This document shows positions 46,798 through 57,344 of a DNA stretch of 64,000 nucleotides, in pieces. The DNA is taken from contig JAAONU010000123.1 of the NCBI GenBank assembly GCA_012932295.1, positions 1,612,001-1,676,000 on the forward strand, given 5' to 3'. A program made the position numbers and the translations under genes. A model generated the notes under the pieces. That model saw nothing but the letters and a program-made list of their open reading frames with translations, was not told the origin of the DNA and did no database searches. Position 1 is the first letter of the stretch, and each line of letters begins with the position of its first letter. Source of the DNA: Cyclina sinensis (lineage: Eukaryota; Mollusca; Bivalvia; Venerida; Veneridae).

Positions 46798-46813
46798 AAT
46801 GAGATCATTTCCA

Positions 46814-46833
46814 AATAAAACGAATATAATAAA
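46814..46833 (+). terminator. Polyadenylation signals
   Basis: AATAAA occurs twice within 20 bp, 17 and 31 bp after the stop codon of the preceding frame. Confidence 0.5.
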
Positions 46834-46854
46834 GACTAAACTTTGAAAAAATAT

Positions 46855-46960
46855 GTGGCTACTAGACACTGTACACATGCTACTAAACCCTGTACATTGA
46901 ACTACTACACCCCGTTCACTTGAATTTATTTTGTTACTAGACACTGTACACAAGGCATGG
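46855..46960. repeat. Short degenerate repeat TACTA-ACACTGTACAC
   Basis: CTACTAGACACTGTACACAT, GCTACTAAACCCTGTACA, GAACTACTACACCCCGTTCA and GTTACTAGACACTGTACACA follow each other at 20-40 bp spacing between the gene end and the right inverted arm. Confidence 0.6.
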
Positions 46961-47370
46961 CCATTTTTCGCAAAGTTTGTAAAAAGGTAGCTCGAGTAAG
47001 CAAATGGCCGCTCTAATACAAGTGTATATTTTATAATTCAAGATGGTTTTTGAGACAGCAAGTGTGTTTTGGGTTTGATTTAGTGGAAAATATCAACATT
47101 GTTATCAAAAGTCAACAACGAGGCTAAAATTTATCTTCTATTACACAACAAAAAATACCCACTTACAGAATAAAGAAAATACTGCTCTAAAATCAGAAAT
47201 ATTTAGCTTCACAATATTGTTTAGTTTGGAGAAATCGATTGAGTTATGATCGAGAAATAAGTTGAAACATTAGCTGGGGTGAACTCGATGTTGGCGGCTG
47301 TACTTTCGTTTTCGGTGTTTTGATGGGCTATTTCCGGTAAACGGTGTAAAACGGTGATAATGACAGATAA
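46955..47370 (-). repeat. Right arm of the ~400-bp inverted repeat
   Basis: Reverse complement of 45225-45660. On the reverse strand it encodes ...TVLHRLPEIAHQNTENES... and IEFTPANVSTYFSIIT, against HRSPEKAHQNAENES and VEFTPGNVSTYFSIIT in the left arm. The two differ by a 12-bp in-frame insertion. The donor site is CCAGCTAATG here, so the GT is lost. Confidence 0.85.
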
Positions 47371-47445
47371 TTCGTAGATAACAGAACCTGGAAGAAGTTC
47401 GTTCGTTTGTTCCAGTTCAAGGAGGTTAAATTCAGGTTGGTACAT
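47263..47445 (-). pseudogene. Inverted copy of the candidate gene's 5' exon
   Basis: The reverse-strand frame starts with ATG at 47445 (MYQPEFNLLELEQTNELLPG...) and runs into the segment homologous to the candidate exon at 45252-45333. The splice donor is altered from GT to CT and no second exon follows on this strand, so it looks like a partial copy. Alternatively this is the original 5' end and the other arm is the copy. Confidence 0.4.
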
Positions 47446-48603
47446 TTTTGGTGTATTTTTTAGTAAAATCTATATTTTCAAACAGTTTCAAAACCTATAA
47501 ATATTCCAAACACATAAAATTATTTTTATTTTCAATACTATAGTTTCAGAAATCCGGAAAGAGCATATTCGAACAATAGTCCGGTGCTTTACGACTGCAA
47601 ATCAAACTGATATCTTCAGTAAAACTGGATTAGATTTCTTTACCAACAGAATAAAAGAAAACAGCTCGTAAATTTTCCGTTTTCTATGAAAGAAAGAATC
47701 ATTCGTTATTAGTAATTGATGCAAGAGCAGCATATATCTCTTTTTATGGTTGATTGATGAAAAAAATCAATCTTTGATCTGTCTTATAAAACAATTATAA
47801 CAATGACTTGTGAACCTTGGCCACAAGGAAACATGTATTCAAATTACAATAACATGTGTAATATCAAAGAATTGTCAGCTCATGCCATTGATATTGTTTC
47901 ATACATTGTGGTTAAACAATAGGAATGTGTGTCACTGTATGTGTATATAGTCACGGGTAATTGTTTAGCTGTACTACATGTATATAAATGAGAAATATTT
48001 TTTTAAAAGTCTTATAAAAAGTGTGTAAGCGGTATTTTACTTGCTACGATCACAGCTTATATACAAGACCCAGTTTCACTTGCACGGATAAACACACTAA
48101 ATTTATAGGATTATTGTGAGTTATTACAATGTTGGTAACAAGGACATACATTTACAACATGCATTTCATAAAGATTTAGTCTTTCTATTGTCTTGACTGT
48201 GGCTTGTCTAGGACTCGTGCAAGACTTGCATCTGCTCCTGAAGTTCTGCAGTGGCATCATAAAGGTTCATTTGACTGTAAATACAAAATGATAATATTGA
48301 TTTTATATTTTAATTAATTTTCAGTTATTACTTTTAAGCATTTACTGTCCGTGTTTGATCGCTTTGGCATAAAGCAATTGTATTACCTATTTCAAAATTA
48401 TTATTGTCACGGAAAGAGGCTGGAATGATTAAGAGTTGCATATTTCATCAATATTATTAGTTGCTTACTTTTTTGTGTGTTGGCAGTTTTACATAGACTG
48501 ATTTTCAAATGTTAAAAAGTTGCGCATGCGTATTTCGCAAAAATCATGGTGTGCATTTACATAAGGATGAGCGCAGACAAGTAAAAGAAGTATGAATGCA
48601 TAA
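47446..48603. other. AT-rich non-coding DNA
   Basis: No gene or clear repeat seen. Confidence 0.55.
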
Positions 48604-48792
48604 GGCGGTGTGGCCGAGTGGTTAACGCGTCGGACTAGTAGTCAAAGGGTTGCTATCTGCACGGGTTCAAACCCAGTCAGGGGCAAGCCGTTGTTTCCTT
48701 GAGCAAGAAGCTATACACTCATTGCTTAGTACTGGTTAGTTCCAGGAACTGATTCGAGAGTGTGTGTTTAAGCTTAAAGCTTTTACACAACC
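48604..48792 (+). mobile_element. tRNA-derived SINE with V-like core
   Basis: The head resembles a Leu/Ser-type tRNA: GCGGTGTGGCCGAGTGGTTA with an RNA polymerase III A box (TGGCCGAGTGG, 48611-48621) and a perfect B box (GGTTCAAACCC, 48664-48674). The 42-bp gap between boxes fits a tRNA with a long variable arm. The body follows with CCTTGAGCAAGAAGCTATA, CACTCATTGCTTAGTACTGG. This recalls the V-domain core (CCTTGGGCAAG...ATTGCTCC) of some animal SINEs. It would be copied by LINE enzymes. The head lacks a proper 3' acceptor stem, so it is not a working tRNA gene. The 3' limit is uncertain. Confidence 0.75.
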
Positions 48793-48793
48793 G

Positions 48794-48844
48794 AACTAGT
48801 TTATACCTAGCGATTACCTACTCATCGCTAGGTATAAACTAGTT
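48794..48844. repeat. Perfect 21-bp stem hairpin with 9-base loop
   Basis: AACTAGTTTATACCTAGCGAT (48794-48814) is exactly reverse-complemented at 48824-48844, separated by TACCTACTC. TTGGTATAAACTA follows as a further partial copy. It lies at the 3' end of the SINE. Confidence 0.95.
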
Positions 48845-50002
48845 GGTATAAACTAAATAAGAAGTGAGGGTGCATAAAAATAAGAAGGGATGTGTAAATA
48901 TAAAAAAAAGGATGCGTAAAGATTAGAAGGAGAAGTAAGGTAAATATAAGTAAAGCGAAGAAAAGATAAGTAAGGAGAAGAAATGTAAATATAACTGCCA
49001 TTATCATTTTCATGCATATTGAATATGTGATTTATTTAATTCTTCGTCCTACTTTTCTCTGAAAAACTGAATTATATACCGTTACTGAAGATGCACGTGA
49101 CCTGTCGAAACACGTGAAGGGATGTTATGTTTCAAAGAATTACGGGTAAGAAACAGATTTTTTATTTATCTTCCACTCACAAATTCATTAGTTATATTAT
49201 ATTGAAGAAAATATATTTATTAAAGTAAAAAGCGAGAAACAACGCTTCTATACACCTTTAAAATGGAAGAAAAAGTTGCTGACCTAACGGTGTTAAAACT
49301 CATGTCCTTCCAATCATTAAATATTTCCTCGGCACTACTTATTTCTTATGTACATTATTAACATTATACCTGTGATTATCTGTGAGTCAGTCGCGGGACG
49401 GAATAAAACGCTAACACTAAACTGACTAACGAATAAATTTTGTTATCATAGCATATGGAGACAACCCAATGTTCCATACGGTTGTGATGAATATGACAGC
49501 CAGGATATTTTGTAGAATTAAAGAAAATTTCATAACCAATGTAAATTATTTTTTGTTTAAAACTGGGAATATGGGTTTTAAAATAATTAATATTAATATA
49601 GTGATCAATATATAGTGAAAACGATTTGGTCGAAGTCTGTAAAAGTTTCTCGATTAAACAGCAAAATTTTATTCAGCAATGAGCTTTTAAAGCTTCTTGC
49701 CTACAAAAAACTGGGTGTGAATATGACATGAATAGTAAAAAAACGAGAAGCTGGTAGTTGCGTAAGTATTTACCAGCTTGATAAACATTTGTAACGTAAC
49801 AGGCCAAGTGTATCATACAACATCTAATCAACACCTTTATTAATGACGCTGTAATTTGATTAACTCCCATCTTAAGTTTTATTACAACATCAAAACTGTT
49901 TATGTAGTTGAAATTTTTGCTTTAATTCATAGGAATGACTGTGATGAATTATGTCCCCGCGGCACCCACCCCAACACAATATCACATAATACAACAAACC
50001 GA
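48845..50002. other. AT-rich non-coding DNA
   Basis: No supported gene. A purine-biased stretch (AAGAAG, AAGGTAAAT, AAGTAAGG) lies at about 48860-48985. Confidence 0.55.
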
Positions 50003-50692
50003 ACTTGTAATAAACTTTTTCTCCCTTATAACGGTTGTATTCGATATATTCTAGAAGTAGTGAATTTCCAGGGAAATGTCTTAAAATGGATTATATAGCC
50101 ATTTTATATAATAATACATTGCAATAGCCTTAAATCCACCTTGAATTCCGATTTTGAATTTTTATTACAAGTTGCGTTATTACAATTTGCGTTACCGTTT
50201 GCAACGCAAATTGTAATAAAACGCAAATTGTAATAAACTTTTTCTCCCTTATAACGGTTGTATTCGATATATTCTAGAAGTAGTGAATTTCCAGGGAAAT
50301 GTCTTAAAATGGATTATATAGCCATTTTATATAATAATACATTGCAATAGCCTTAAATCCACCTTGAATTCCGATTTTGAATTTTTATTACAATTTGCGT
50401 TATTACAATTTGCGTTACCGTTTACAACGCAAATTGTAATAAAACGCAAATTGTAATAAACCTTTTTCTCCTTCATAAGGATAGTATTCGATATATTCTA
50501 AAAGTAGTGAATTCTCCGGGAAATGTCTTAAAATAAATTATATACCCATTGTAGATAATAATACATTGCAATAACCCTAAATTCACGATTTTGACTTTTT
50601 ATTACAATTTGCAACGCAAATTGTAACAAAAACGCAAATTGTAATAATTATTACAATTTGCGTTTTTATTACAATTTGCGTCGTAACAGAGC
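50003..50692. mobile_element. Tandem cluster of palindrome-bounded mini-elements
   Basis: A unit of about 222 bp (CTTTTTCTCCCTTATAACGG ... ATTCGATATATTCTA.AAGTAGTG ... CATTGCAATAGCC) occurs three times, starting near 50014, 50236 and 50459. The units are separated by blocks of the motif ACGCAAATTGTAATAA and its inverse TTATTACAATTTGCGT. These blocks form near-perfect palindromes, for example around 50165-50236 and 50390-50460. The first two units are almost identical and the third is clearly more diverged. It reads as tandem MITE copies sharing their terminal inverted repeats. No coding capacity. Confidence 0.75.
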
Positions 50693-51316
50693 ATAGCGTG
50701 TGTTATTTTCTTATCATCGTGTGTTTCATGGGACAAGTAAAAGCTGACTGATTAATAGTGTACTTTCTAAAAGAACTGTTTCTATTCTTCTTTTCATTTA
50801 AATATATCATTTAAGTTTATCATTTTGATATAAATCTAATGACCAGCAGTACTTTAATCACCTTTATTTTTGTTTAAAGTAATAGAATTCAATCCCAAAC
50901 AAAATTCAAAAGAGTATCTTGTTCCTAAAAAATTAAGATCAATTTCTAATTTTCATAAAGATCAGGTACGTATACATACCTGATAAAATGTATTCTATTT
51001 TCACGAATACATAGTGGATTTCGACGTTGATTCAAAGGTCATTAAGTGAGAATGTTCTTAAACGAAAAAGTAAATCGTAACAATCCTCCAATTATCACTT
51101 ATCTCTATTAAAAATATTATTTTACAGAAGTATTCGCAGTATAACAACAATTTACCGGCATGCAATTTACCGAACGTTCCAACACCCCGTTTAAAAACGG
51201 AGGCATACAAAAATCATCCTAAGTTTTACATTCCAGGGCATGATCAAGCATTTAAATCCAAGCCTGAGTTCAGTAAAACTAAACAGAATTGTACAAAAAA
51301 CTTTGACTTACCTCAT
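50693..51316. other. AT-rich non-coding DNA
   Basis: No gene or repeat seen apart from a small GTACGTATACATAC palindrome near 50968. Confidence 0.5.
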
Positions 51317-51925
51317 TATGTCTCCCTCCAAAAATGGGGGAGACATATTGTTTTTCCCCCGGTTGTCCGTCCGTCCGTCCGTCTGTCTGTCCGTCACAAA
51401 ATCGTGTCCGCTCTGTATCTTCCAAAGCCCTTGAAGGATTTTTATGAAACTTGGGTCAGATGTTCACCTCATCAAGGCGACGTGCAGAACCCACTTTGTG
51501 GATGTGGTGTCTCAAGGTCAAGGTCACACTTGGAGGTTAAATGTCAAATACCACAAAATCGTGTCCGCTCTGTTTCTTCCAAAGCCCTTGAAGGATTTCT
51601 ATGAAACTTGGGTCAGATGTTCACCTCATCAAGGCGACGTGCAGAACCCACTTTGCGGTGTGGTGTCTCAAGGTCAAGGTCACACTTGGAGGTTAAATGT
51701 CAAATGCCACAAAATCTTGTCCACTCTGTATCTTCAAAAGCCCTTGAAGGATTTTTATGAAACTTGGGTCAGATGTTCACCTCATCAAGGTGACATGCAG
51801 AAACCAGTTTGCGGGTGTGGTGTCTCAAGGTCAAGGTCACACTTGGAGGTTAAATGTCAAATTTTACAATCGTCTGACTCAATACTGCCTGTAGCAACTG
51901 GCTGGGGGGAGACATATGTTTTTGT
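51317..51925. repeat. Bivalve-type repeat block with ~156-bp units
   Basis: It begins TGGGGGAGACATATTG and a CCGTCCGTCCGTCCGT run. CACAAAATCGTGTCCGCTCT recurs at 51395 and 51552, with a variant at 51708. Each is followed by AAGCCCTTGAAGGATTT, ATGAAACTTGGGTCAGATGT and TCAAGGTCAAGGTCACACTT. It ends GGGGGGAGACATATG, a direct (not inverted) copy of the opening. The 167-codon open frame is a by-product of the unit's length. Confidence 0.75.
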
Positions 51926-52261
51926 TCAATCAAAAACCCATTTCTAGTTTTACTTTCAAAACGACGAGACTATCTATTTGAGCTTATTATCGTCGGAACC
52001 GGTTACCCATATGACCGACGCCCCCGAAGAGATTAGTTATTTTATGATGCGGGGCTAGTGCAAGAAACAGAAAGCATCCCACACCAGAGATACCCCTGGT
52101 TTTTTGCATGCTCAGTGTATAGCACTGATACACAGGACCTCGGTTTAACGTCTCATACCAATTATTTTTCTCAATTTTACAATTCTGTGCATTGATTTTT
52201 TTAGACAAGTACTTGTTAATTTGTTTCAATTCACATAGCACAGATTTTAAAGAGATATTTT

Positions 52262-52475
52262 GTGTAGAAGTGTTACCTGAGCAACTATGGCCTCATGGTC
52301 GTATGGGTCTTTCTCGGTGCAGGAATTAATATTGGCAAACATTATCACAGACAGAAGTCCAGCCAGGGCAGCCGAACGACCATTACTAATGTTAGTGGAG
52401 GAGTGGGGGATCGAACTAGGGACCCCTGGTGTACCAGTCCAGCGTGTTACTACTGGACCACATCCTCTCGTACTT
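52262..52475 (-). mobile_element. tRNA-derived SINE, reverse strand
   Basis: On the reverse strand the head reads GAGAGGATGTGGTCCAGTAG with an A-box-like TGGTCCAGTAG (52450-52460), then a B-box-like AGTTCGATCCC (52407-52417), then a body ending toward 52262. The A/B box order and spacing fit a Pol III promoter. The head is too degenerate to be a tRNA gene. This is a different family from the SINE at 48604. Confidence 0.6.
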
Positions 52476-53189
52476 GATTGGTGAAATTTGATCACATGAA
52501 ATAAACCCACGCCACCTTTGATTGGTGCGATTTGATCACACGGAAAAAAACCCACGTTACCTTTGATTGCTGCGATCTGATAACATGAGAAGTGCCTCGT
52601 TACACTGACTGGTACAGTGTTTTTCTCTTTCTCGTTTAGGGGAAATAATATTTTTTTATATTTATAGAAAAAGAGATCCGGTCTAGTAACTTAAATTTGA
52701 TGAATATGGTTTTCTTGGCGTTGTTGTCGTAAAAATATCCTAGTATCTCGATCCACCTGCGCAAAAATGTTGTCTTGCAGGGCTAGTCTTGAGAAAAAAA
52801 CACATCAATGAAAATAATAAAATTTGCAATGCATTTTGTTATCTCACTTTCGGATACAGTTAAGTTAAGAAATTGTTTCGGTTCTTGGAGAGAATTAATT
52901 TCAATTTCGTCAGAAAGATCCTGTGGATGCTTAGCTAAGTCAGAATTTATGTTTTTGAAATAAACATAAAGGCGGAGTAGTACTTTGTTGTTTTGGTTTA
53001 AGACTTTTAAGGAATTTCCAGTACTTTTTTGGACTATTTTTCTTGAAGAAACCTTAGTTTAGCTGCATTTATAACTTTTTGTTTATTTACATAATAATTC
53101 ATTGCCCGCTTGTATTTTTACTGGCGTTTCTTAAGTTTACCTTATTGTTATAATTTTGCATTAGTCTATATTTTTCTTTTGCTTTGTGG
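52476..53189. other. Non-coding DNA
   Basis: It starts with three short copies of TTTGATTG(G/C)TG(A/C)(A/G)AT(T/C)TGAT (about 52477, 52517, 52562), a 40-45-bp tandem repeat. Nothing further recognised. Confidence 0.5.
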
Positions 53190-53950
53190 TAATTATTTCT
53201 AGACTAGTGGCATTTCGGGCCAAACCATATTATATTAGTTGTGTTATTATTTCTAGACTAGTGGCATTTCGGGCCAAACCATGTTATATTAGTTGTGTTA
53301 TTATTTCTAGACTAGTGGCATTTCTGGCCAAACCATGTTATATTAGTTGTGTTATTATTTCTAGACTAGTGGCATTTCTGGCCAAACCATATTATATTAG
53401 TTGTGTTATTATTTCTAGACTAGTGGCATTTCTGGCCAAACCATGTTATATTAGTTGTGTTATTATTTCTAGACTAGTGGCATTTCTGGCCAAACCATAT
53501 TATATTAGTTGTGTTATTATTTCTAGACTAGTGGCATTTCTGGCCAAACCATGTTATATTAGTTGTGTTATTATTTCTAGACTAGTGGCATTTCTGGCCA
53601 AACCATGTTATATTAGTTGTGTTATTATTTCTAGACTAGTGGCATTTCTGGCCAAACCATGTTATATTAGTTGTGTTATTATTTCTAGACTAGTGGCATT
53701 TCTGGCCAAACCATATTATATTAGTTGTGTTATTATTTCTAGACTAGTGGCATTTCGGGCCAAACCATGTTATATTAGTTGTGTTATTATTTCTAGACTA
53801 GTGGCATTTCTGGCCAAACCATGTTATATTAGTTGTGTTATTATTTCTAGACTAGTGGCATTTCTGGCCAAACCATGTTATATTAGCTGTGTTATTATTT
53901 CTAGACTAGTGGCATTTCGGGCCAAACCATGTTATATTAGTTGTGTTATT
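53190..53950. repeat. 54-bp minisatellite, 14 units
   Basis: The unit ATTATTTCTAGACTAGTGGC ... GGCCAAACCAT(A/G)TTATATT ... AG(T/C)TGTGTT is repeated 14 times head to tail. Almost all variation is at two positions: TTTCGGG or TTTCTGG, and CATATTA or CATGTTA. Because 54 is a multiple of three, one frame stays open for 264 codons as repeats of an 18-residue unit (IISRLVAF(R/L)AKP(C/Y)YISCV). I see no promoter or codon bias to make this a gene. It is inserted at the 3' edge of a dead LINE. Confidence 0.95.
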
Positions 53951-54129
53951 GTACCTCTTATTAAAACTTCTTTTAACTAGGTGACTTTTCAAGGAGGGTT
54001 TTACGTACAGTATTTGTAAACAGTAACGGTAACTCTTCTGTTATATTTTCAACAGTACATTGTGATTGAGGGTACGAATTTAATTGAAATTAAATATGTT
54101 TCAGTTTGCTAAGATCTCTATTACTATTA

Positions 54130-55045
54130 AATGTGTTTGAGTATTCTGCGTTCCAGTGCGGTCTATTTACCGGTTTTTTGGATTTTTCATTTTTAACATG
54201 TTTAGTCTTTGATTTAATACACCAATGTAATGCGTTATGCCTATCCGAAAATAGTTACTCAGTTTCTAATTCAAATTCAGACACATTTTCAAAACATTCA
54301 GCTGTTGCTATTACATAATCTATGACTGACCTATCCTTAAAAGTATAATGATCTACATTTCTATCTTTTCCAACTCGCAAATTAAGTATAAAAATATTAT
54401 TATTTCTTCATATATATTTATCAGTCTGAAACCGTGAGTATTCGTTTTGTGATCTCTAGAAATACGAAAAAGAGGGATTGAGAGATTTTCTAAAATATTA
54501 TATTTATCAAGACGTGATTGAAAATCTTCATCGATAAGCGAAAATATCATTTAAATACGGGTCAGATGATATGAAATCTTTTCATTGGGCTAGCCTTGAG
54601 TTAAAGTCACGGGCTAATTGTACATACTGGAACTGATTACACATTGATGTTACTTCATTTTCAAATTCAAATAGTTCGTCTTCATTCGAAAAAATGAATT
54701 TTCAGGTGAAAGATAAACAGACCCGAGCACCAAATTTTCACGCAGGCCGACTATTTCTTTATTTATAGAAACCCATAATATATAGAATTAATTTCGATTA
54801 ATTAAACATAGTGGAAAAATTTATCACGTATATAAATACCAATACCTTCTGAATTCGTTTATACTTTTTAGACCGATGTTTCACAAAAAACGAGAAACCT
54901 ACAATATCATTCAAATCAGTATTTCTTTGTGAAACTGAAAAAAGTCATAGTTATAAAATTATATAAATTCAACAACTTCTGGGTAATTCAAATGCCTTTT
55001 CAGGCCATTGACATTAAGTGCGGCAAATGTTACGTCAGTCTTAAC
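54130..55045 (-). pseudogene. LINE AP-endonuclease remnant
   Basis: On the reverse strand, from 55045 downward: VTFAALNVNGLKRHLNYPEV, the typical start of an APE-type endonuclease; then NDIVGFSFFVKHRSKK; ENLVLGSVYLSPENS; a degraded GDFNSR motif (ARDFNSR); IPLFRISRDHKTNTHGFRL; and finally NVDHYTFKDRSVIDYVIATA followed by LFSDRHNALHW. These are landmarks of the endonuclease domain in order, spread over several frames with stops. The reverse transcriptase is absent. The 54-bp minisatellite starts about 180 bp beyond its 3' edge. Confidence 0.8.
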
Positions 55046-55059
55046 ACTGTTTTGGGCAT

Positions 55060-55745
55060 CCCCCTACTGTCCTAACGGGGGTTGTCAGGATCAACGGAAT
55101 TTCTGTCATTAATCCAAGGACGTTTAATTTCGGAACCAGTCAAGTTCTGTTGTGTATTCAAAATGGGAGATTGATGGCGATGACCACGGTTCGGCGGTGA
55201 AGATTCCGATTCTTGTCGGCTACCTCTATAACGAGAACGGTCAGGAGTCTCTCTGCTTTATTGAACTTGATTTCGAGTTTCAAATTGGTTTGTCCCACTG
55301 TTATCGCATATCCGACGTTAATCATTCTTACTTCCGGACTGATATGGTTCATTCAATGAATAAGTAACTCGGTTACCGCGCATAATGTAGTCAAAATCTG
55401 GGAAAGCATTTCCAACAATTTTACAGCCCTTGTTTATTTTTGCCGGATACACAAGGTTTATCTTACTTTCTGGGAATTTCGATCTCAGGTCTTTATATTC
55501 ATTCCAGATACTTTTTCCAACATTGGCTATTTCTATGGGGAAGTCTCTATTTATATTTATATTACAATTAGTGGATTTCAGCTTGTTCGCATTTGCAAGA
55601 ATCGTTTCAATGTCAGCGTGGTCCCTAAAAGCAACAATTATAGCACGCGTGCTTGTATGTTCAAATTTTCCGAGTCAGTGCGCCCACTCAATAACTGGTG
55701 AAGTTGTTATTCCAACATTCGACTGGATGAAACTTTGAATTCTTG
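55060..55745 (-). pseudogene. LINE ORF1 remnant, upstream of the endonuclease
   Basis: On the reverse strand: TSPVIEWAH, then a stop, then TRAIIVAFRDHADIETILAN, NINIDFPIEIANVGKSIWNE, SKINLVYPAKINKGCKIVGN, an R/S-rich linker (SRETPDRSRYRGSRQESE) and SEIKRPWINDRNSVDPDNPR. The RPIIVxF...DYPxEIxxARxxLW...YPAKL pattern is that of LINE ORF1 RNA-binding proteins. At least three stops interrupt it. Together with 54130-55045 it makes one 5' half of a dead LINE. Confidence 0.75.
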
Positions 55746-56540
55746 AAGAGTAGTCTTCATTTTTCATTTCTTCAAACAACCACATGACAGTTTTGATAAA
55801 TTAGATCTACAGGTTCTTTGTGATTAAGTGTATTTAAGGGATGATTTTTGCTATTTGCAAACATGTTATTTGATAATTTGAAATAAGTAACTTATCGATG
55901 AAATTAAGGCAAACCGGCAAACTAATTATTTCAACAGAAAGTCTTTTTTAAGAATAATTGAACTTGCTACTTTGTTTTAGTTTTTAATAGTCCTTATGGT
56001 TTATTTTTTTTCTAAACGACAGAAGCACAAGCAGACCTAAGAGCACATTTAAGTGAAAATAATATCACTATAGAAAAAAACCTACTTTTAATCGCAATGT
56101 TGTTTTAAGACAATAATGTACATTATTGTTACGCAGTATCAGATCAACCAGCATAGAAAATTTTAACAAGAGGCACGGTTTGATTAAATTTCGTTAAAAA
56201 CTTGAAAACCCTTCTGTGAACTATGATCATTATCTGGCTTTAATAATCCAGTACTCCCATTCGGTTGAAACAATAAAGCACATCACTAATCATTTTAGAG
56301 ATAAAAATTAGATAATAGACACGGGCAGATTAATTTAAGTTTAGCTATGGTCGGTTTGATTTTAATTTTGTTTTCAAGTTTGAGCCCCTGCATCGGAGTA
56401 TGATCTATATCCGGCATAAAATCAAGTGTGGAATTTAGTTTTGACAAAAAAGCATTTTTCTATATACAGATTCTAAGTTTCAACTGGTTATTATAACTCT
56501 ATATAACTGTAACTTATAACTATGATCGATATTATTTTCG
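55746..56540. other. AT-rich non-coding DNA
   Basis: No supported gene or repeat. Confidence 0.55.
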
Positions 56541-57190
56541 TATTTTCAAATATACGGAATGCCGTATACGAGTAATATACGGACTTGCAAGCACACTCCC
56601 GTATTTCAAGTTTCCCATATTAGTAAATATACAGAAACCCGTATTTGAGCAGTATACTGATTTCCTAGAATGCGCGGAGTCTATTTTGATTCCTGTATTC
56701 TTAAATATATGGAATGCCACATTCGAGTAACATTTGGATAAAACTATGGTTTTTTAGATACATAAAGGGTTCCATTATTAATAAATTTATAGAACACCAG
56801 ATTTGAGCAGTAAACTGACTCCCGTATTTCAGTATATACGAAGAGTTCACTGATTCTTCTTTTCTTAACTTTCAAATACAGGGAAATATGTAGTTCAGCA
56901 GTATTCGACAGTTTATGCAAATGCAGTCGTTTTAGATTCACGTATTCATAAGAATACGGGATGCCGTATTTTAGTATATGTGAACTTATTCTGACGTTCC
57001 CGTATTTTAGAAGAATACGGAGACCGTATATCTAGTTTTCCGTATTATGTAAGTATACGGAACAAAGTATTTTGATGATATACGGATTTGCTGAATAAAC
57101 GACCCTGTACACCTCCGTACTTTATGTTTTCCGCATTTTACCCGTGTATTAATGATATACAGAATACCGTACTCTCCCGTATATCCATAT
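56541..57190. repeat. Degenerate array of CCGTAT / ATACGG inverted motifs
   Basis: CCGTAT and its inverse ATACGG (and one-base variants such as CCCGTATTT, TATACAGA) occur more than 20 times in 650 bp, in both orientations. Local pairs could form hairpins, for example CGTATTCATAAGAATACGGG at 56940 and CCGTATTTTAGAAGAATACGG near 57000. The copies are more diverged on the left. No coding capacity. Confidence 0.75.
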
Positions 57191-57344
57191 ATAAGTTACT
57201 CATATTTTTTAACATTTTTGCTTATTTATTTGAAATTGTGCATTTGTATAATGTTCTGTCAGACTGACCTTCAGCTTCTAAATTTCACATACATAGTCTA
57301 GGTCGACGAAATTACTCATGTTCCTTAATCGTTGAAAACTCAAA

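Noticed and set aside
48604..48688. Functional tRNA-Leu/Ser gene
   Set aside because: A and B boxes are good, but the acceptor stem does not close and a SINE body follows, so it is a SINE head.
51444..51947. 167-codon ORF
   Set aside because: It spans the ~156-bp tandem units; the protein repeats with the DNA unit and no family is recognised.
53190..53950. CRISPR-like array
   Set aside because: The units are contiguous with no unique spacers, and the genome is eukaryotic.
53186..53980. 264-codon repeated ORF as a real protein gene
   Set aside because: The frame exists because the minisatellite unit is 54 bp; there is no promoter, no flanking exon evidence and no codon-level constraint visible. 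Kept as a repeat and reported as a finding.
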